Shown here piece by piece: positions 43,801 through 56,019 of a DNA stretch of 64,000 nucleotides (the first letter of the stretch is position 1; each line of letters begins with the position of its first letter). Made by a program: the position numbers and the translations under genes. The notes below the pieces were generated by a model, which saw nothing but the letters and a program-made list of their open reading frames with translations, made no database searches and was not told where the DNA came from. The stretch is from Ephydatia muelleri (Eukaryota; Porifera; Demospongiae; Spongillida; Spongillidae), in contig JABACO010000005.1 of NCBI GenBank assembly GCA_013339895.1, positions 2,164,950-2,228,949 of the forward strand. Reading direction: 5' to 3'.

Positions 43801-44517
43801 TGGCATTTGGCAGGTCAGGAGAAGGACCCAACTCCTCAATTAGGTGCAAGGCACACGACACAGCTGGACAGGCAGCCAGCTTGAACTCCATAGTCGGATA
43901 TACCTTGCCTGAAGGAGGTCAACACACTCTTCATCTAAATCCAGGCTTGATAACATCTTCTGGAGGACCAATACAAACAAGGAACCTCAGAAGTCACCTT
44001 CATGCCCTCCTGACTCTGAGCTGATCTGACCAAGTGTAGCAAGAAACAGATGCAAGGTAGAAGCTCAAGGGAAAGATGTCACAATCATCTAGGATTACCT
44101 GATTTGATGCATGTTGAAATGGTCTGTATCTTATAACATCACAGCATCAGGATGGATTACATCAGTGATATGCTAATCTACATGTAAGGCAATGTAATGT
44201 ATCTGAACTGGCAATATGACAAAGCTTAGGATTAGAGTAGGGATTGGGGTTAGAGTGAATACCCTGCTTGTTAAGTGTTATTAAATTTCAGTCAGTTAAT
44301 TACTTTATTAATTCACACCAATCATTCACGATTTAGTGACCACCGTTATTCAAGTTATTATTGATGACAATTAATAGCATTTTAGTTGTTGGCTAAAATT
44401 GTAGTCTTATTTTGATGTCAAGCAATTGATATTCAGACACTTGAATATGAATAGTTTTGCAAATTAAATTTGTAATAAATTTAAATTTAATAAAAGGTGA
44501 TTTAGAACAATACTTAC

Positions 44518-44676
44518 ATGCCAGTTGTACGTTCAGTGTACCACTGCCAATAAGAGTACTTGCAGTGCCATCTCTGCACGTGACTGTGGTTCCATTGAAA
44601 TATTGAGGAGTAGGTATGGTGAGGACAGAGGTGTAGCATGTTCCACTGATGTTGGTCATCACAGCAGAGAGGTCAC
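44518..44676 (-). pseudogene. Truncated Ig exon of the receptor family
   Basis: The minus strand reads [20 protein letters not shown] through GTTVTCRDG and GSGTLNVQLA, with a proper donor (CAT|GTAAGT at 44,518). Homology to genes 2 and 3 stops abruptly at about 44,676, so the first half with MRTLLCPG and the B-strand Cys is missing. It is the last receptor homology before a large duplicated segment starts (about 44,750), so the cut may be a rearrangement breakpoint. Confidence 0.75.
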
Positions 44677-44749
44677 CTCTTTGTTTTTCAAATGCAGCCA
44701 AACAATAGAATTTGTTTAAATATAAATGTGCTCCCAAGTGAGTCTGCCA

Positions 44750-46480
44750 ATTATTATTATTAACAAATCGCAATCTCAACTTAGCTCATTGACTGTCAGG
44801 TCATTTTTTTGGCACAATTTGAGCAGCCCGAGATCAGTGTTGCATTTTTGTGCTCACGCCAGGGCTGGAAGAGCACAGGAAAATACTCAGCAGGTTACAA
44901 AGGTATGTGCTATCTAACAACAACCTGGTCTATATGGTGGAGAAAATGTAACATTCAATCTAATATACTGGAATGTTGGCACATCCATGCATGTCTTTAT
45001 GCCTTGACATTGTGAATCATGGTTTGATAGCAACACATGCATGTGACTAAGCATCAGCAGCAACTTCATTGCACCATGCTAGTGATGACACAAAATGGTA
45101 GCCTGGATATCATATTAACTCTAAAATGAATTACTGTAGAAGAAATATTGACCTTGTACTACTATAGATGTGCCTAGTCCTTCGAAAAATATACAGCTTG
45201 GTCAGTTAGTTCAGGCTTTAAATCATGGAAGCCCTGGAGTTAGTAAGGGGTAGACTGATGACCAAGCTGTGCTATGATGTAATGTAAAGTATATGTATCC
45301 TAGATATGTTTCATTCATAATATGGGTTAACTGATTCAGTATTTGATCATAAGCATTGTATTTAGTTTAGTCTATATTTATGGTTAGAAAAACATGCAAG
45401 GTAAACAGCAGCTGTGCTATATCTTTAGCATTTATGTGTATACAATTTACATCTGTCATTATTGCACAACCATGCATGTTTTGGATGGGAAGTTTCTGTG
45501 TTTAGTAGAACTAATAGCTGTTTTCTCTTTTGCTATGGAAGATAATTAGAACATTTATTTATTGTTAAATGGAATATTTACATAAGACTAGTACTCTAAA
45601 CCATAATACCAGGCAGTACACATGTTGTTGTTCACATCAATTATAACTTCCTCTGTTATTGTGTCCTGAACCCCTCGGAAGATGGGAGGTCCAAACAGCA
45701 TGTAAGGACCATATTTAGTCACCAATAACAACTACACACATGCAACATGAATTGTCCAATGGGGAGAGGCTACGTGTGACCCTTGAGGTACATTACTCCT
45801 TGGATTGATCATGAGTATTGTCCAGATACCAAAAGTCACAGGACTAATTTGTGCCATATAAGACCAATCATTGCTGTACTATTAAATTAGCAGTATTCCT
45901 AGCTGATTGCCCACTAAGCAATTCAAAATTCTAAGCAATTGAGCTTCAGTATTTCAGCAGACTTCAAAACAAAATAGCTTTGTACTATAAACTTCAATGC
46001 AATTTGAGCAGGAAAAAAAAATTAAACATTAATACAGTTTTCTAGTCTAAATACACTGGGCCTGACATTAACAACAAAATCCATGTATGGTAGTGCTATC
46101 AAACATGTGATCCATAAGCAGCATTAGTACCCAACTTTACGGCATCTGTCTTCACATCCTTATTAGAGCCCACTTCAGTGGATGAAACATGTGTTCCATA
46201 TGCAGTGTTTGTACCTAACTCCATGGCATCTCTTTTCATATCCTTATTAGAGCCCACTTCATCATTAACAATGGATGAAACATGTGTTCCACATGTACCC
46301 ATCTCCATGGCATCTCTCTTCATATTCTTATTAGTGTCCACCTCATGCACAGTGGATGAAATTTGTGCTTCATGTGCAGTTTTTATACCCATTGCCATAA
46401 CATCTCTCTTCTCTGTATTAGTGCCCACTACATGCACAGTAGAAGGATCAGCATGTGAACTTGGTTTGTGTGATGATTGA
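44750..46480. repeat. Segmental duplication, copy 1 (gene 3 3' flank)
   Basis: Aligns colinearly with 52,620-54,360. Shared stretches include ATTGTGAATCATGGTTTGAT, GGAATATTTACATAAGACTA, GTACTCTAAACCATAATACC and the tail coding region of gene 3. There are several indels, including about 300 extra bases in copy 2 near 53,100. It includes the gene 3 stop codon, its 3' flank and a candidate AATAAA (minus, 45,559-45,554). Confidence 0.85.
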
Positions 46481-49400
46481 TTGGACCTTCTTGAAATGTA
46501 GCCAAGAACATAAGCCACCAACACTCCCATAGAGAAGGACACCACAAAGGTGACAGAGACTGACACACCAACAGCTGTACCAACTGCAGTTGTGCATGGG
46601 CCAGCTGCAGGCATAGATGGACCTGTAGGATTGGATGTAGTGATTATCATTTGTCTCTGTACTTAAGAGTTATGTCTGTTATGATTCCATTCCATATATA
46701 ATGAAGTAAAGGTGACAGAGATGCTCATATCCCTAAATATGAATTGGTCATGTATATTACTGGAGTCACATCTGCTATAGCTAAATAGATAGGTCTTGAT
46801 TTATAATTTTATGTTCAATACCAATATTCACTGTAGAGCTGTCATCTAGGTAAAATGCAGTACCCTACTTAAGCACAAAATTACCATGGATACCCTATTA
46901 GGTCTGTAACTCTTATCCAATATCTGCTCGATTCCTATTCACACTGGTTGTTGTGTAAATAAATCAAGGTTTGAATCAAATCTACCAAGTCAAACAATGA
47001 AACATTAATTGCTAGTTTCCCAACAGTTTTGTATTTAATGATTTAGCTGTGATTTGGGGCAATATTATGCAACATGTTAACAAAACTTGGAGATAAAACT
47101 ACACTAATGATCTGCCAAGGGTTTCTTCTGTAGCTGATGAACTCCTGACTACTGCCCTGTATGCATTGTCCAAGGCCAGGCTTTTATCTGCCCCCCCCCC
47201 CCCCTCCAAGAAGGAATCTGGTGCCTGGTTGCATGCCTTACCAGTTACATCCCTGGGCACAGTAACACCATTAGCCTTCGTCTGGGGGTCACACTTTGTA
47301 TCATCACCTTTGTCATTACTATGGATCATGTGTGGACAGACACCCTTGGCACGCATGGGCTCAGTTGTCATTTTAGTGCGGGTCACCAGTTTCACAATGC
47401 CATGCTAAATGACATTTTGTACAGGGCATTGTCTTCTGCCAATATTCCCTCTTGGCTAGAATCCACCAGTCTTGATCATGCAGATGGCAAGCATCCTGAT
47501 GGAGTCACCATGGTTCCTTGGTTACATGGCAGACGTTTAGTCTGTGATGCAACCTGTGTAGACATATTTGCTACTTTCCATCTATCCAGCTCATCCTCTA
47601 AAGTATGTGCAGCAGCAAGCCATGCAGAGCAGAACAAGATCCAGAAGTACAGTTACCTCGCTTCCCGTGCACACCACTCTTTCACCTTTGAAACTACTGG
47701 CCCTTGCACCATGTCCTTCTTGGTGGATTTTGCATAGCACTGCAAACACCACTGGAGATAAAATCTCTCTTGCATACCTTCTACAAACGTTCTCTGTTGA
47801 CCAGGTGATCACATTGAGCAGTTTGCATGTGATCAAGTGTAACCCATAGTGGCAGTATTCATGTTACTACATTGGGACTGTTCCATGGCATCATAGTTTT
47901 CATATGTAGCTGATTTGTAATACTAAAAAAAGAATGCACCGAAGTACCAGTCATCAATGATATTGTGCATTTTTCAACTAACCCACACAGCCTCACATCA
48001 GCTTTGGAGAAGGATTCATACCATTGGCAGCTCCAATATGTGTGGGTTCACAAAGATTCATAATTTGAAATGGTTCTGCCACACCCATGTACAGCACTGC
48101 TTAATAAGCCTTCACCTGCAATGCTTAGTTGCCCAGCGTGTTCATACAATAATGAAGGGCCATTGCACAATCGCTATCACTAGCTGTGATATCGCTATCA
48201 CTATGGGTCACTAGCTGGTTTCCCTCTATAATGATATGTTGGTGGTAATTAAGTAAAGAGAAGAGGTGGTGGCAGGTGCCCAGCGATGGCATTTCAAGAT
48301 TTTTAGTATACGGTGTACCTTAACTTGGTAGTCCAGAAAACATACATATAACTGTGATGCCTAGCTGGCTATCCTATTTAAGTATAGTTTTAGAGGATGC
48401 CACTAGATCACAGACAACTGGTTTTAACACATTTTAATGATCACCTGAGCACTTCTACCACATGAATGACTATATTAGTAGTACATACTTCAAGCTTTTC
48501 TGCACAGTAGCTGATACAGGTGTAGTTAGGATTCTATTAAATGACTGAGACGATCTGAAGACAATAGAGTCTTGCTCAGTTCAATGAGCTGCATTAAAAA
48601 TATGCGACAGGAAATCCCATATGAATAAGCCTAGTCAAAAAAATCATCCAGATCCTAACTTTTTAAAAACAATGTGGAACGTTCCACAAGATCTTGACCA
48701 TTATGAATTTATACATGTATATAGCATTCCTATTCACATTGCTATATTTTAGTTGCTTGTCATACTTACCTGTTCTTCCAGTTATTGTAGCAGGACTACT
48801 GCTCCCAGCACAGTTGATGGCCACCACTGAGACAGTGTAGACTGTGTTATTGGTCAGCCCAGTGAATGTGTACTGTGGTGCTCCAGTGGATGGGATGGTG
48901 TGGATGGTGTTGGCACTGTCATTGATACAGACTCCATAACTTGTTGCATTGAGAACAGATGTCCAGGTCACCGTTAGCATGTCTGAAGAGGTGCTGATCA
49001 GTGAAGTAATGGTTGGGACATTTGGATGATCTAGGGATATAGACATTTATATGGACTATAAGAATGCCTGACCCATACACATATTCATCATGATCAATTC
49101 ATGTATGTCAATGATACTATCACACATACACGACACACACACACACGACACACACATACACGACACACATACACACACACATGCACACACATACACACAC
49201 ATGTAAACACACATAATTTGCATATTACGTATGATGTACACAATGATTAGAAATTATGTCCTTTATAAACACATTTATGCCTGTATAATACACAACATCA
49301 CAAACTAAACACCTCATGACTCGTGAAGTGATCACTTCCTAGCATTTTTTTTTTCACTTAGGATGGCCGATTCTGACTCGTTGCTATGATTCAAATGACT

Positions 49401-50268
49401 TTGGATAGCACAACACACTCCACTAGCCATGCCCATATTCATCAGCTCATGTTTGACCTACATGCCAGTTGTATGTTCAGTGTATCACTGCCAATGAGAG
49501 TACCGAAATTGCCATCCTTGCATGTGACTGTGGTTCCATTGAAATACAGAGGAGTAGGTATGGTGAGGACAGAGGTGTAGCATGTTCCATTGATGTTGGT
49601 CATCACAGCAGAGAGATTACCACATGATACTGGTACTGTATTGAGTGAAGCACTCGATGACTGTGGGAGTGCAATTGAGTTTACTGGAGTACGGGAGCAC
49701 TGGAAGCCAGATCCTGTCCACAGTGTGGTGAGAACAGCAGAATTTGAACTGAGGGTACATGTATAGGTAATGTTGTCTCCAGGACAGAGGAGTGTTCTCA
49801 TTGGTGGGTAGGTGATGTTAAAAAATGGACAGGCAGCTTTAAGAAGAGACACATGTTTATCAAGATCAGTTACAGAGGCATACATAACAGAGTGGTGTGT
49901 AAGCATGCTCTACTAGTGATACACTCTCATTTCTTGCTTCCCTTCATTATTTATAATCTTTATTATATTTATTTTATTTTGGTGAGGTAAAAGGAAATGG
50001 AACTGTATCTTAAAAGTACGATTGGAAGCCTCGTCACGATGGGCACACAAATGCGTGGCAGTACATTTCTACAACTATTAAGTACACTGATTAACGAGAG
50101 GACACTACCACTGAGGGCTATGCCTCGTCCTCCAGTTGAACAAAGTTATAGTATGGAGTGGTTGAAGGCGGACGCCACCAAATCTTACAACATAATACAG
50201 ACATGAGAATGCTTACCGTTCGCCGTGCTGTAAAGTACAAGTAAGAATACGGGAGTGGACGCTTGCAT
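46099..50268 (-). CDS. Gene 3: intact Ig/FN3 receptor with repeated tail
   Basis: Four minus-strand exons: signal 50,268-50,217 (MQASTPVFLLVLYSTAN), Ig-like 49,836-49,462, FN3 49,030-48,770, TM plus tail 46,622-46,099. All junctions are phase 1 with GT...AG borders, and lengths 52+375+261+524 give 1,212 nt, i.e. 403 residues and a stop. The Ig exon (residues 18-142) has paired Cys, W and four N-x-S/T sites; FN3 is 143-229; TM about 243-272 (SVSVTFVVSFSMGVLVAYVL) followed by SRR. The tail has four imperfect units of about 29 residues, e.g. MKRDAMELGTNTAYGTHVSS; the last two keep AYG(T/S)HV. Paralogues carry one unit with VY(D/G)EV; here those Tyr are His, Asn or absent. Inferred single-pass surface receptor. 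A LINE fragment lies in the last intron and a foldback element just upstream. Confidence 0.88.
47099..47840 (+). mobile_element. LINE fragment (C-terminal region after RT), in gene 3 intron
   Basis: The plus strand shows a region that follows the reverse transcriptase in a non-LTR retrotransposon family: SGAWLHALPVTSLGTV, HGLSCHFSAGHQFHNAMLND, then KHPDGVTMVPWLHGRRLVCD and ATCVDIFATFHLSSSSS. The family pattern is H-G-L-S-C-x-x-S-x-G-R, R-H-x-x-L-N-D-I, then D-G-K-R-P-D-G and D-A-T. A poly-C run (47,191-47,204) and at least one frame change interrupt it. No RT catalytic motif is in the window. Antisense to gene 3. Confidence 0.65.
49121..49210. repeat. (CA)n microsatellite in gene 3 intron
   Basis: ACACAC with ACGACACAC and ACATAC variants, in the Ig-to-FN3 intron. 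Frames through it are artefacts. Confidence 0.9.
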
Positions 50269-50440
50269 TCTGGTGTGACTTTTGGGCTCTAACACTATTA
50301 AAAATAAATAAATAGCAAAACACAAAGCTGTGAATGGGACAGCGATAATTGATAGAAACAAACAGAGTCACGTTCCTGCGCAATAAGTCCCGCAGCATTG
50401 TGTCACTTACACGACTTTTTAACGCTGGCATGAGGCTCTA

Positions 50441-50800
50441 CCAATATGTCGCGCGTTTAGGATTAAAATAATTACTGATTTCAGGGATTAAAACTATAGA
50501 ACATGTTTGACCCCCGTGCACAGACCTAGCGTATTACGCAAAGGTCGGGCTACGCCCAACTAGCACAGACCCACAAATATATACTTTTCTGATAGCTACA
50601 CATTATAGAGAGTGTTCAAGTATCTCAAAGGTAAATTCGCTCCATGAAAGGAAAGCCTTGAAACAGGCGAAAGCCTTTTGCACGATATAATTTTTATATA
50701 AAATACGTATTTCCCTTTGCTGTCGTGATAACTCTGGCAGCAGGACTATACATTCAAATCATGAAATCAATAATTTAATCCTAAACGCGCGACAAATTGG
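50441..50800. mobile_element. TA-flanked foldback element upstream of gene 3
   Basis: The left end CCAATATGTCGCGCGTTTAG is mirrored by CTAAACGCGCGACAAATTGG at the right. Complementarity continues about 55 bp (GGATTAAA...TTTAATCC). TA lies on both sides (50,439-50,440 and 50,801-50,802), as in Tc1/mariner-type MITEs. It is non-coding and starts about 170 bp upstream of the gene 3 start codon, so it may carry or disturb promoter sequence. A partial second copy is at 54,366-54,797. Confidence 0.85.
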
Positions 50801-51744
50801 TAACTGGTGCATGCCCCACAAAGACAGTACTGACAATTTCAAGATAGCTGCCTCGCAACGAAAGTAGGGTGCTAATTTTTGGATTGCTTCAGTAATTTTC
50901 TAATTTTGAGACTAAATAGTAATGGGAGGTTAATACATTATCTGGTGCCTGTGAATACATTTATCTTCAGTCCAACTTCATTATTGTACGTTTTATTATA
51001 TCTACATCAACATAATACTATTGATGCAGGTTATAATGTAGCCAGGGTACCTACGCTTACAACATGTTGTCTGCTCTCTTTCAAATACCTTGGCTGTATA
51101 CAATGTAGAACTGATGCAGCTATTAGCAAATACAACACTTTTTTTGCGTTTTAAAAATGTATTCAATGAAGCCATTTATAAAATAAAATTCTACATCATT
51201 TTATCTATTAGTGCTAAATGTAGGCATGGGTATAGAGAATGGCCAAGGTGGTATGAGGGGGTTGGAGGGATATTGAGAGCTATTGTGACAAAACCCTTTC
51301 CATTGGCTTCATGTTACATTCTGTGGAATCTACATTAGTGGAAAGGTGAGCATGTGTGGCTAATTCATAGCATTTGATGCACAACATGCAATTGTTTGGT
51401 TCCTATTAATTTGCAATGCATGCTGCATTACTTGCTTAATAAGCTTGTAATAAAATAGATTTGCAATCTAGACATGCAGTAAAGGGGAGGTACAGAATAG
51501 GCCTCAATGGAAGTTGGGGCAATGTGGGGGCAGCTTAAAATGCTCTCTCATATGTGGGGAAGGGGAGGAGGAGGACCTCATCCTGCATCCTACCTCAATT
51601 TCTCACTTATTTATACAGCACCCGAGTATTGCAGATGGCTGGTACCTTAGGGGTCCTACTGTACTCTGATAGCTGCCAGGTGAAGGTTAGAGTCAAGGTT
51701 TGGTATGCAGACTAATTGGATGGAATGATTTGTTTATCAGTTAG
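50801..51744. other. Non-coding stretch
   Basis: No gene was recognised. A plus frame (50,879-51,154) is AT-rich and featureless. Confidence 0.5.
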
Positions 51745-52170
51745 TAGTATGCCACATCAAGTTTGTATGCCTCTCTGGTTATTGCGTCACAAAAGGCACC
51801 TTTGTGCAGTGTGAAACCATGATCTGAGATCAGCGGGGTCGTCAGCCATCTAGAGCACCTTTTCCTATGAGAAAACCATGGATCTTTTTGCAGGCTTGGG
51901 TAGCTGTGGCTGTAGATTGGATGCAAATCAAGATCTTGTCTTTGTTGCCATTTGAATTGGTGCACTTGATTTTTGGCCGGATCAGAGCCTCAATTGTGGA
52001 TGGTGGATAATGGGTGTCCCTTGCTAGGATGAGATCGCATAAAGCTTTTGTGATAGACATCTAGGTTTTGTAGTCATTGCCTGTAGGTATGGATATGCCA
52101 AGACCCCAGAGCCTTGAAGGCAGGAAGACCAAGAGGTCATTGGGTGGTGCCCTGCCTGTGAGAGTTGGGG
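51745..52170 (-). mobile_element. LINE fragment (RT C-terminal part)
   Basis: The minus strand reads RLWGLGISIP at about 52,110, then RCSRWLTTPLISDHGFTLHK and GAFCDAITREAYKLD (about 51,850-51,750). The family pattern is L-P-x-R-x-G-G-L-G-I, then A-S-x-W-L-x-x-L-P-L-x-x-x-G-F-x-L-H-K-x-x-F-x-D-A, downstream of non-LTR reverse transcriptases. The pieces are in more than one frame and truncated on both sides. It is a different part of a LINE, perhaps another family, from the one at 47.1 kb. Confidence 0.65.
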
Positions 52171-52619
52171 TAAACTAGACCAAATTATGTGTTGTATAGA
52201 TTATAGACAATAGGACGTTAATTAAATATAATAACCATGTCTTGTTACAATTATCTTTATAAACGAAGTATACAAATTTTGCGCCCATTAAATCCTTTAG
52301 AAGGGGGTTTCAATCAATTGAGACGTGGTTGGAAAAGTAATGTAGAATGTTGCTGGTCTGAGGTATTATCACTTCTTGCTGTATACAAAGATTCTCACAC
52401 GTGAATGTTATTGTATGTAGCAGCAGGGGTGCTACATCATTTTGTGTTGTTGCTGTTCTCTTCCTAGTTGTGTGCATTGCAATGCTATTTGTAGCAATAG
52501 GCTAATGAAACTGTTGTTTGTTTTTAAATGTCTAATGTTTCCATGTCAATTTATACGTCAGATGGTTGCATTGCAGTAGAGACAAAAATGAGTATTTTTT
52601 TAAATATGGATATGCCAAT
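52171..52619. other. Non-coding stretch
   Basis: Nothing recognised between the LINE fragment and the segmental duplication. Confidence 0.5.
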
Positions 52620-54360
52620 TATTATTACTCCCATCACAATTTCTGCTTAGCCTATTGGCTAGGTTGCATTTTGGTTCACACCAGGAACAGAAGAGCATAC
52701 GAGGCTACCTAGTTGGTAATAGAGGCACTTACTTAAAAAAAAACCTGACTAGATGATGGGAGAAAATGTCACATTTGACCTCATGTACTACATGTTTTAT
52801 GCCTTGTCATTGTGATTCATGGTTTGATAGCAATGCATGAGACTAGGCATCAACAGCAACTGGAGATATATTTCATTACAGCATGCTAGTTTAAAATATC
52901 GGCACCATATTGTGGCCTGGATAATTCATTGTCCTTAGAAGAAATGCTGATAGCCCTTTAACAGAAAAATAGATTCATGGGTCATACAGCTTGTAAACTT
53001 GTTTGGCTTCAATTATGGATGCCTTGAGTTAGTAAAGGTTGTCTGATAACCAAGCTGTGCAATGATAACATAAAATGTTTCATTCATAAATTGGGTAATC
53101 TGATTAAGTATTTCATCCTAAGCGTTGCAATGAGTGCAGTATGATCTTCTATAAGCATGTTGTGAGACTCCAGCCATCCAGAGTAGCAGTGTAACCCCTG
53201 GAGTGTCTGGTGGAAAGGGGAGGAGGTGACATGGGACTGGGGAAGAGGTAGGGGACAATAACCAGTAGTCAGGTGGTGGTCCATACAGTTCTGGTGTTGT
53301 GATGTTAACATAGTGGGTGTGGTGTAGTGTTTACGTGCATGATTTGAAAACAAGCAATCTAAACAGCAGTTGTGCTATATGTTTAGGGTTATGTGTGTAC
53401 ACTTTACATCTGGACTGCAGTTGCTATTACACAACCCTGCATGTTTTGGATGGAATGGTTCTGTATTCATAACTAATAACTGTTTTCCTTTTTGTTATGG
53501 AAGGTATTGTTATTGTTAAATGGAATATTTACATAAGACTAGTACTCTAAACCATAATACCAGGCAGTACACATGTTGTTGCTCACAACAATGATGGCTT
53601 CCATCATTGTTGTGTCCTGCACCCCCGGAAGTAGGAGGTCCAAATAGCATGTAAATACTGTCCAAAATCACCCCTAACAACTTGATAATACACATGCAAC
53701 ATGAATTGTCAGGCTACGTGTAGCTCTTGTGGTACGTTTGACCCCTTGGATTGATCGTGGATGTTGTCCAGATACCAACGTCACAGAATATAAGGCCAAT
53801 CATTATTGGCATACAAATGTTTCTGCACATAATGCTGCACGTTATTTAATTTGCAGTATTCCTACCTGATTGCCCACTAAGCAATTCAAAATTGAAATGT
53901 CACTATTCCACAGACTTCAGTCCTAAGTATTTTACAGTTCATTACATATAATAGCTTAGTGCTATAAACGTTTATGCAATTTAAGCAGGAAAACAACATT
54001 GATACAGTTTTGTAGTAATGCTGAAAAGTACATTGGGCCCGACAACAACAAAATCCATGTATGGTAGTGCTATGAAACATGTGATCCATAAGCAGGATTA
54101 GTACCCAACTTTACAGCATCTGTCTTCACATCCTTATTAGAGCCCACTTCATCATGCACAGTGCATGAATCATGAGTTCTATGTGCAGTGTTTATATCAA
54201 TTCTCACCTCATATTCTTATTAGTGTCCACCTCATGCACAGTGGATGAAATTTGTGCTTCATGTGCATATTTTGTACCCATTGCCATAGCATCTCTCTTT
54301 TCTGTACTAATGCCCACCATAAATGGGAAGGATCAGCATGTAAACTTGGTTTGTATGACA
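52620..54360. repeat. Segmental duplication, copy 2
   Basis: Colinear with 44,750-46,480. It ends at 54,360, inside the receptor-tail homology and immediately next to the second foldback-element copy, so that junction is a rearrangement breakpoint. Confidence 0.85.
54060..54350 (-). pseudogene. Relic receptor tail (gene 3 type)
   Basis: Minus-strand copy of the repeated tail of gene 3: GSNKDVKTDAVKLGTN-like and EVDTNKN-like stretches can be read piecewise, with frame changes. TM, FN3, Ig and signal exons are missing. Homology stops at 54,360 against a foldback element. It shows that a second gene 3-like receptor once stood here. Confidence 0.8.
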
Positions 54361-54365
54361 TTGTT

Positions 54366-54797
54366 TACAGACCCTCAAAATATTACTTTTTTGATAGCTA
54401 CAACATCATAGACAATATTCGAGCATCACAACGGTGAATTCGCTTGATAAAAGGAAAAGTCTTCAAATCAGCCTTTTGCACGTTATAAATAAATAAACTT
54501 TCTTTGCAGCCGTTGTGTGGTGGGTCAAACATGTTATCCATAAATTTAGTGCAATTTATAACTTCTGGGCAAGCACAGATAACTCTGGCAGCAAGACTAT
54601 AGTTTCAAGTCATGCACTGTGAAAAAACGCGTCAAATCATTTATTGATTCATAATTGATTTGACAGTAATCAAGCGCAAATCAAGCGGACTCGATTTTAC
54701 TGTGAAATTATTCCTTGATTTAACAATTGATTTATAATCCGCGTTTTTTTGCTGTGATGAGATCAGTAATATTCTAACCGCGTGACAAATTGATAGA
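54366..54797. mobile_element. Second copy of the gene 3-upstream foldback element
   Basis: Matches 50,562-50,800 (CTTTTTTGATAGCTACA, GATAACTCTGGCAGCAAGAC, ACCGCGTGACAAATTG) but lacks the left end and holds a nested element (54,615-54,756). Its right flank (54,798-54,905, GTGTAAGTG, TTGCGCAGGAACGTG) matches the gene 3 5' leader, but on the opposite strand relative to the element. Confidence 0.8.
54615..54756. mobile_element. 142-bp nested element, CACTG ends
   Basis: CACTGTGAAAAAACGCG at the left and CGCGTTTTTTTGCTGTG at the right are imperfect TIRs, with ATG on both sides (54,612-54,614 and 54,757-54,759). It is absent from the 50.4-kb copy, confirming an insertion. Three-base duplications and CACT-type ends suit CACTA elements. 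Non-coding. Confidence 0.7.
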
Positions 54798-54905
54798 GTC
54801 TCGAAACGTTTTATGCCACTATCGTAGCGAAGAAGATAAAGCCGTGTAAGTGCATGACATTGCGCAGGAACGTGCTCTGTTTGTTGTCCCATTCAGCTTC
54901 GTCAA

Positions 54906-56019
54906 AACTCCACTACTCAACGCGCAAGGATTTAATGTGCCTGCACCAATTAAAGTCAATGTCGTTACTCTTGTTTTACTGAAAGTGAATCATTTTCACT
55001 ATGTACATGTATGTGCACTACGTAACACGCACTGATTTAACGCACAGAACTTGATTGTGCGGATAATGTACATCAAGTTGCGCACTATCAATTCTAATCA
55101 AATTGTGTGGTTTTCTATGAAATTATGCCGTTTTCTATAAGTCAAGGTATCTCAGGCAATTATGTAATTAATCTCACGTATAAACTAATAGTTGAACTCT
55201 GAATAACCTGGCGTCTCATCATGACAAGCTGGTGCGCTCTCATTCGGCCTTCCAGATGGCTGGACCAGAGATGATATTATCTTTGGCTGCACTCGGCGAT
55301 CGGGTGACGTACGGGGCTGAGGAGTTGACCTCGATCGGGAGAGTCAGTATCCATTCTGCTGTAATATATGTTTGTGATGTGATCGGATGACGCATGCAGT
55401 GTAAACCAATCACATTAATCCAGCCGTGTCCCTATGAACTGAATCTAACATAAATGTATGGACAGATTGTAAAATTAAAATTGCACACTTGCATCTTGCA
55501 TGTGGTGTGCAACCGAAATGCGTGACAATCATCTCCAGCAGCTCTAGCTACAGTCATTCATTGTTGACTTGAAGCCAACCACTGATAATTACACCCCTCT
55601 TCAATTTTGTGGAGCGATTGAATTCCAGAATTGCATTGATTGCTCAGTAGAATGAAATTTTTATACCACATGTGCAAAGAATATACATGTAAAAACAAAC
55701 AGCTGTTATTTGCATTTGACCATCAGTGTGATGTGATTAGAGATGACGTCTTTATTCCGGCTTCATTAATTCAAAGTAGTAAGCTTATTGCAAACCACTT
55801 CTGAATTCATCAGCTGTTAGTATTGTGAGGAAATGTGTGTGTGTGATTAGTGGTAGTGCTTACTGTGACATACACAAAGGGTAAGACATCTATGACTATA
55901 GCCAGCAGAATAATATCACACATTTACTAGGATAATGTATGAATTACAATTACAAACAGCATCAAAAGTTATAATAACCACACCTTCAATGTGCACAACA
56001 TTCGTATTTTTCAACACAG
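54906..56019. other. Stretch without recognised gene
   Basis: A plus stretch (about 55,204-55,360) reads LASHHDKLVRSHSAF, then MAGPEMILSLAALGDRVTYG, open but unrecognised and without clear splice borders. Confidence 0.4.
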
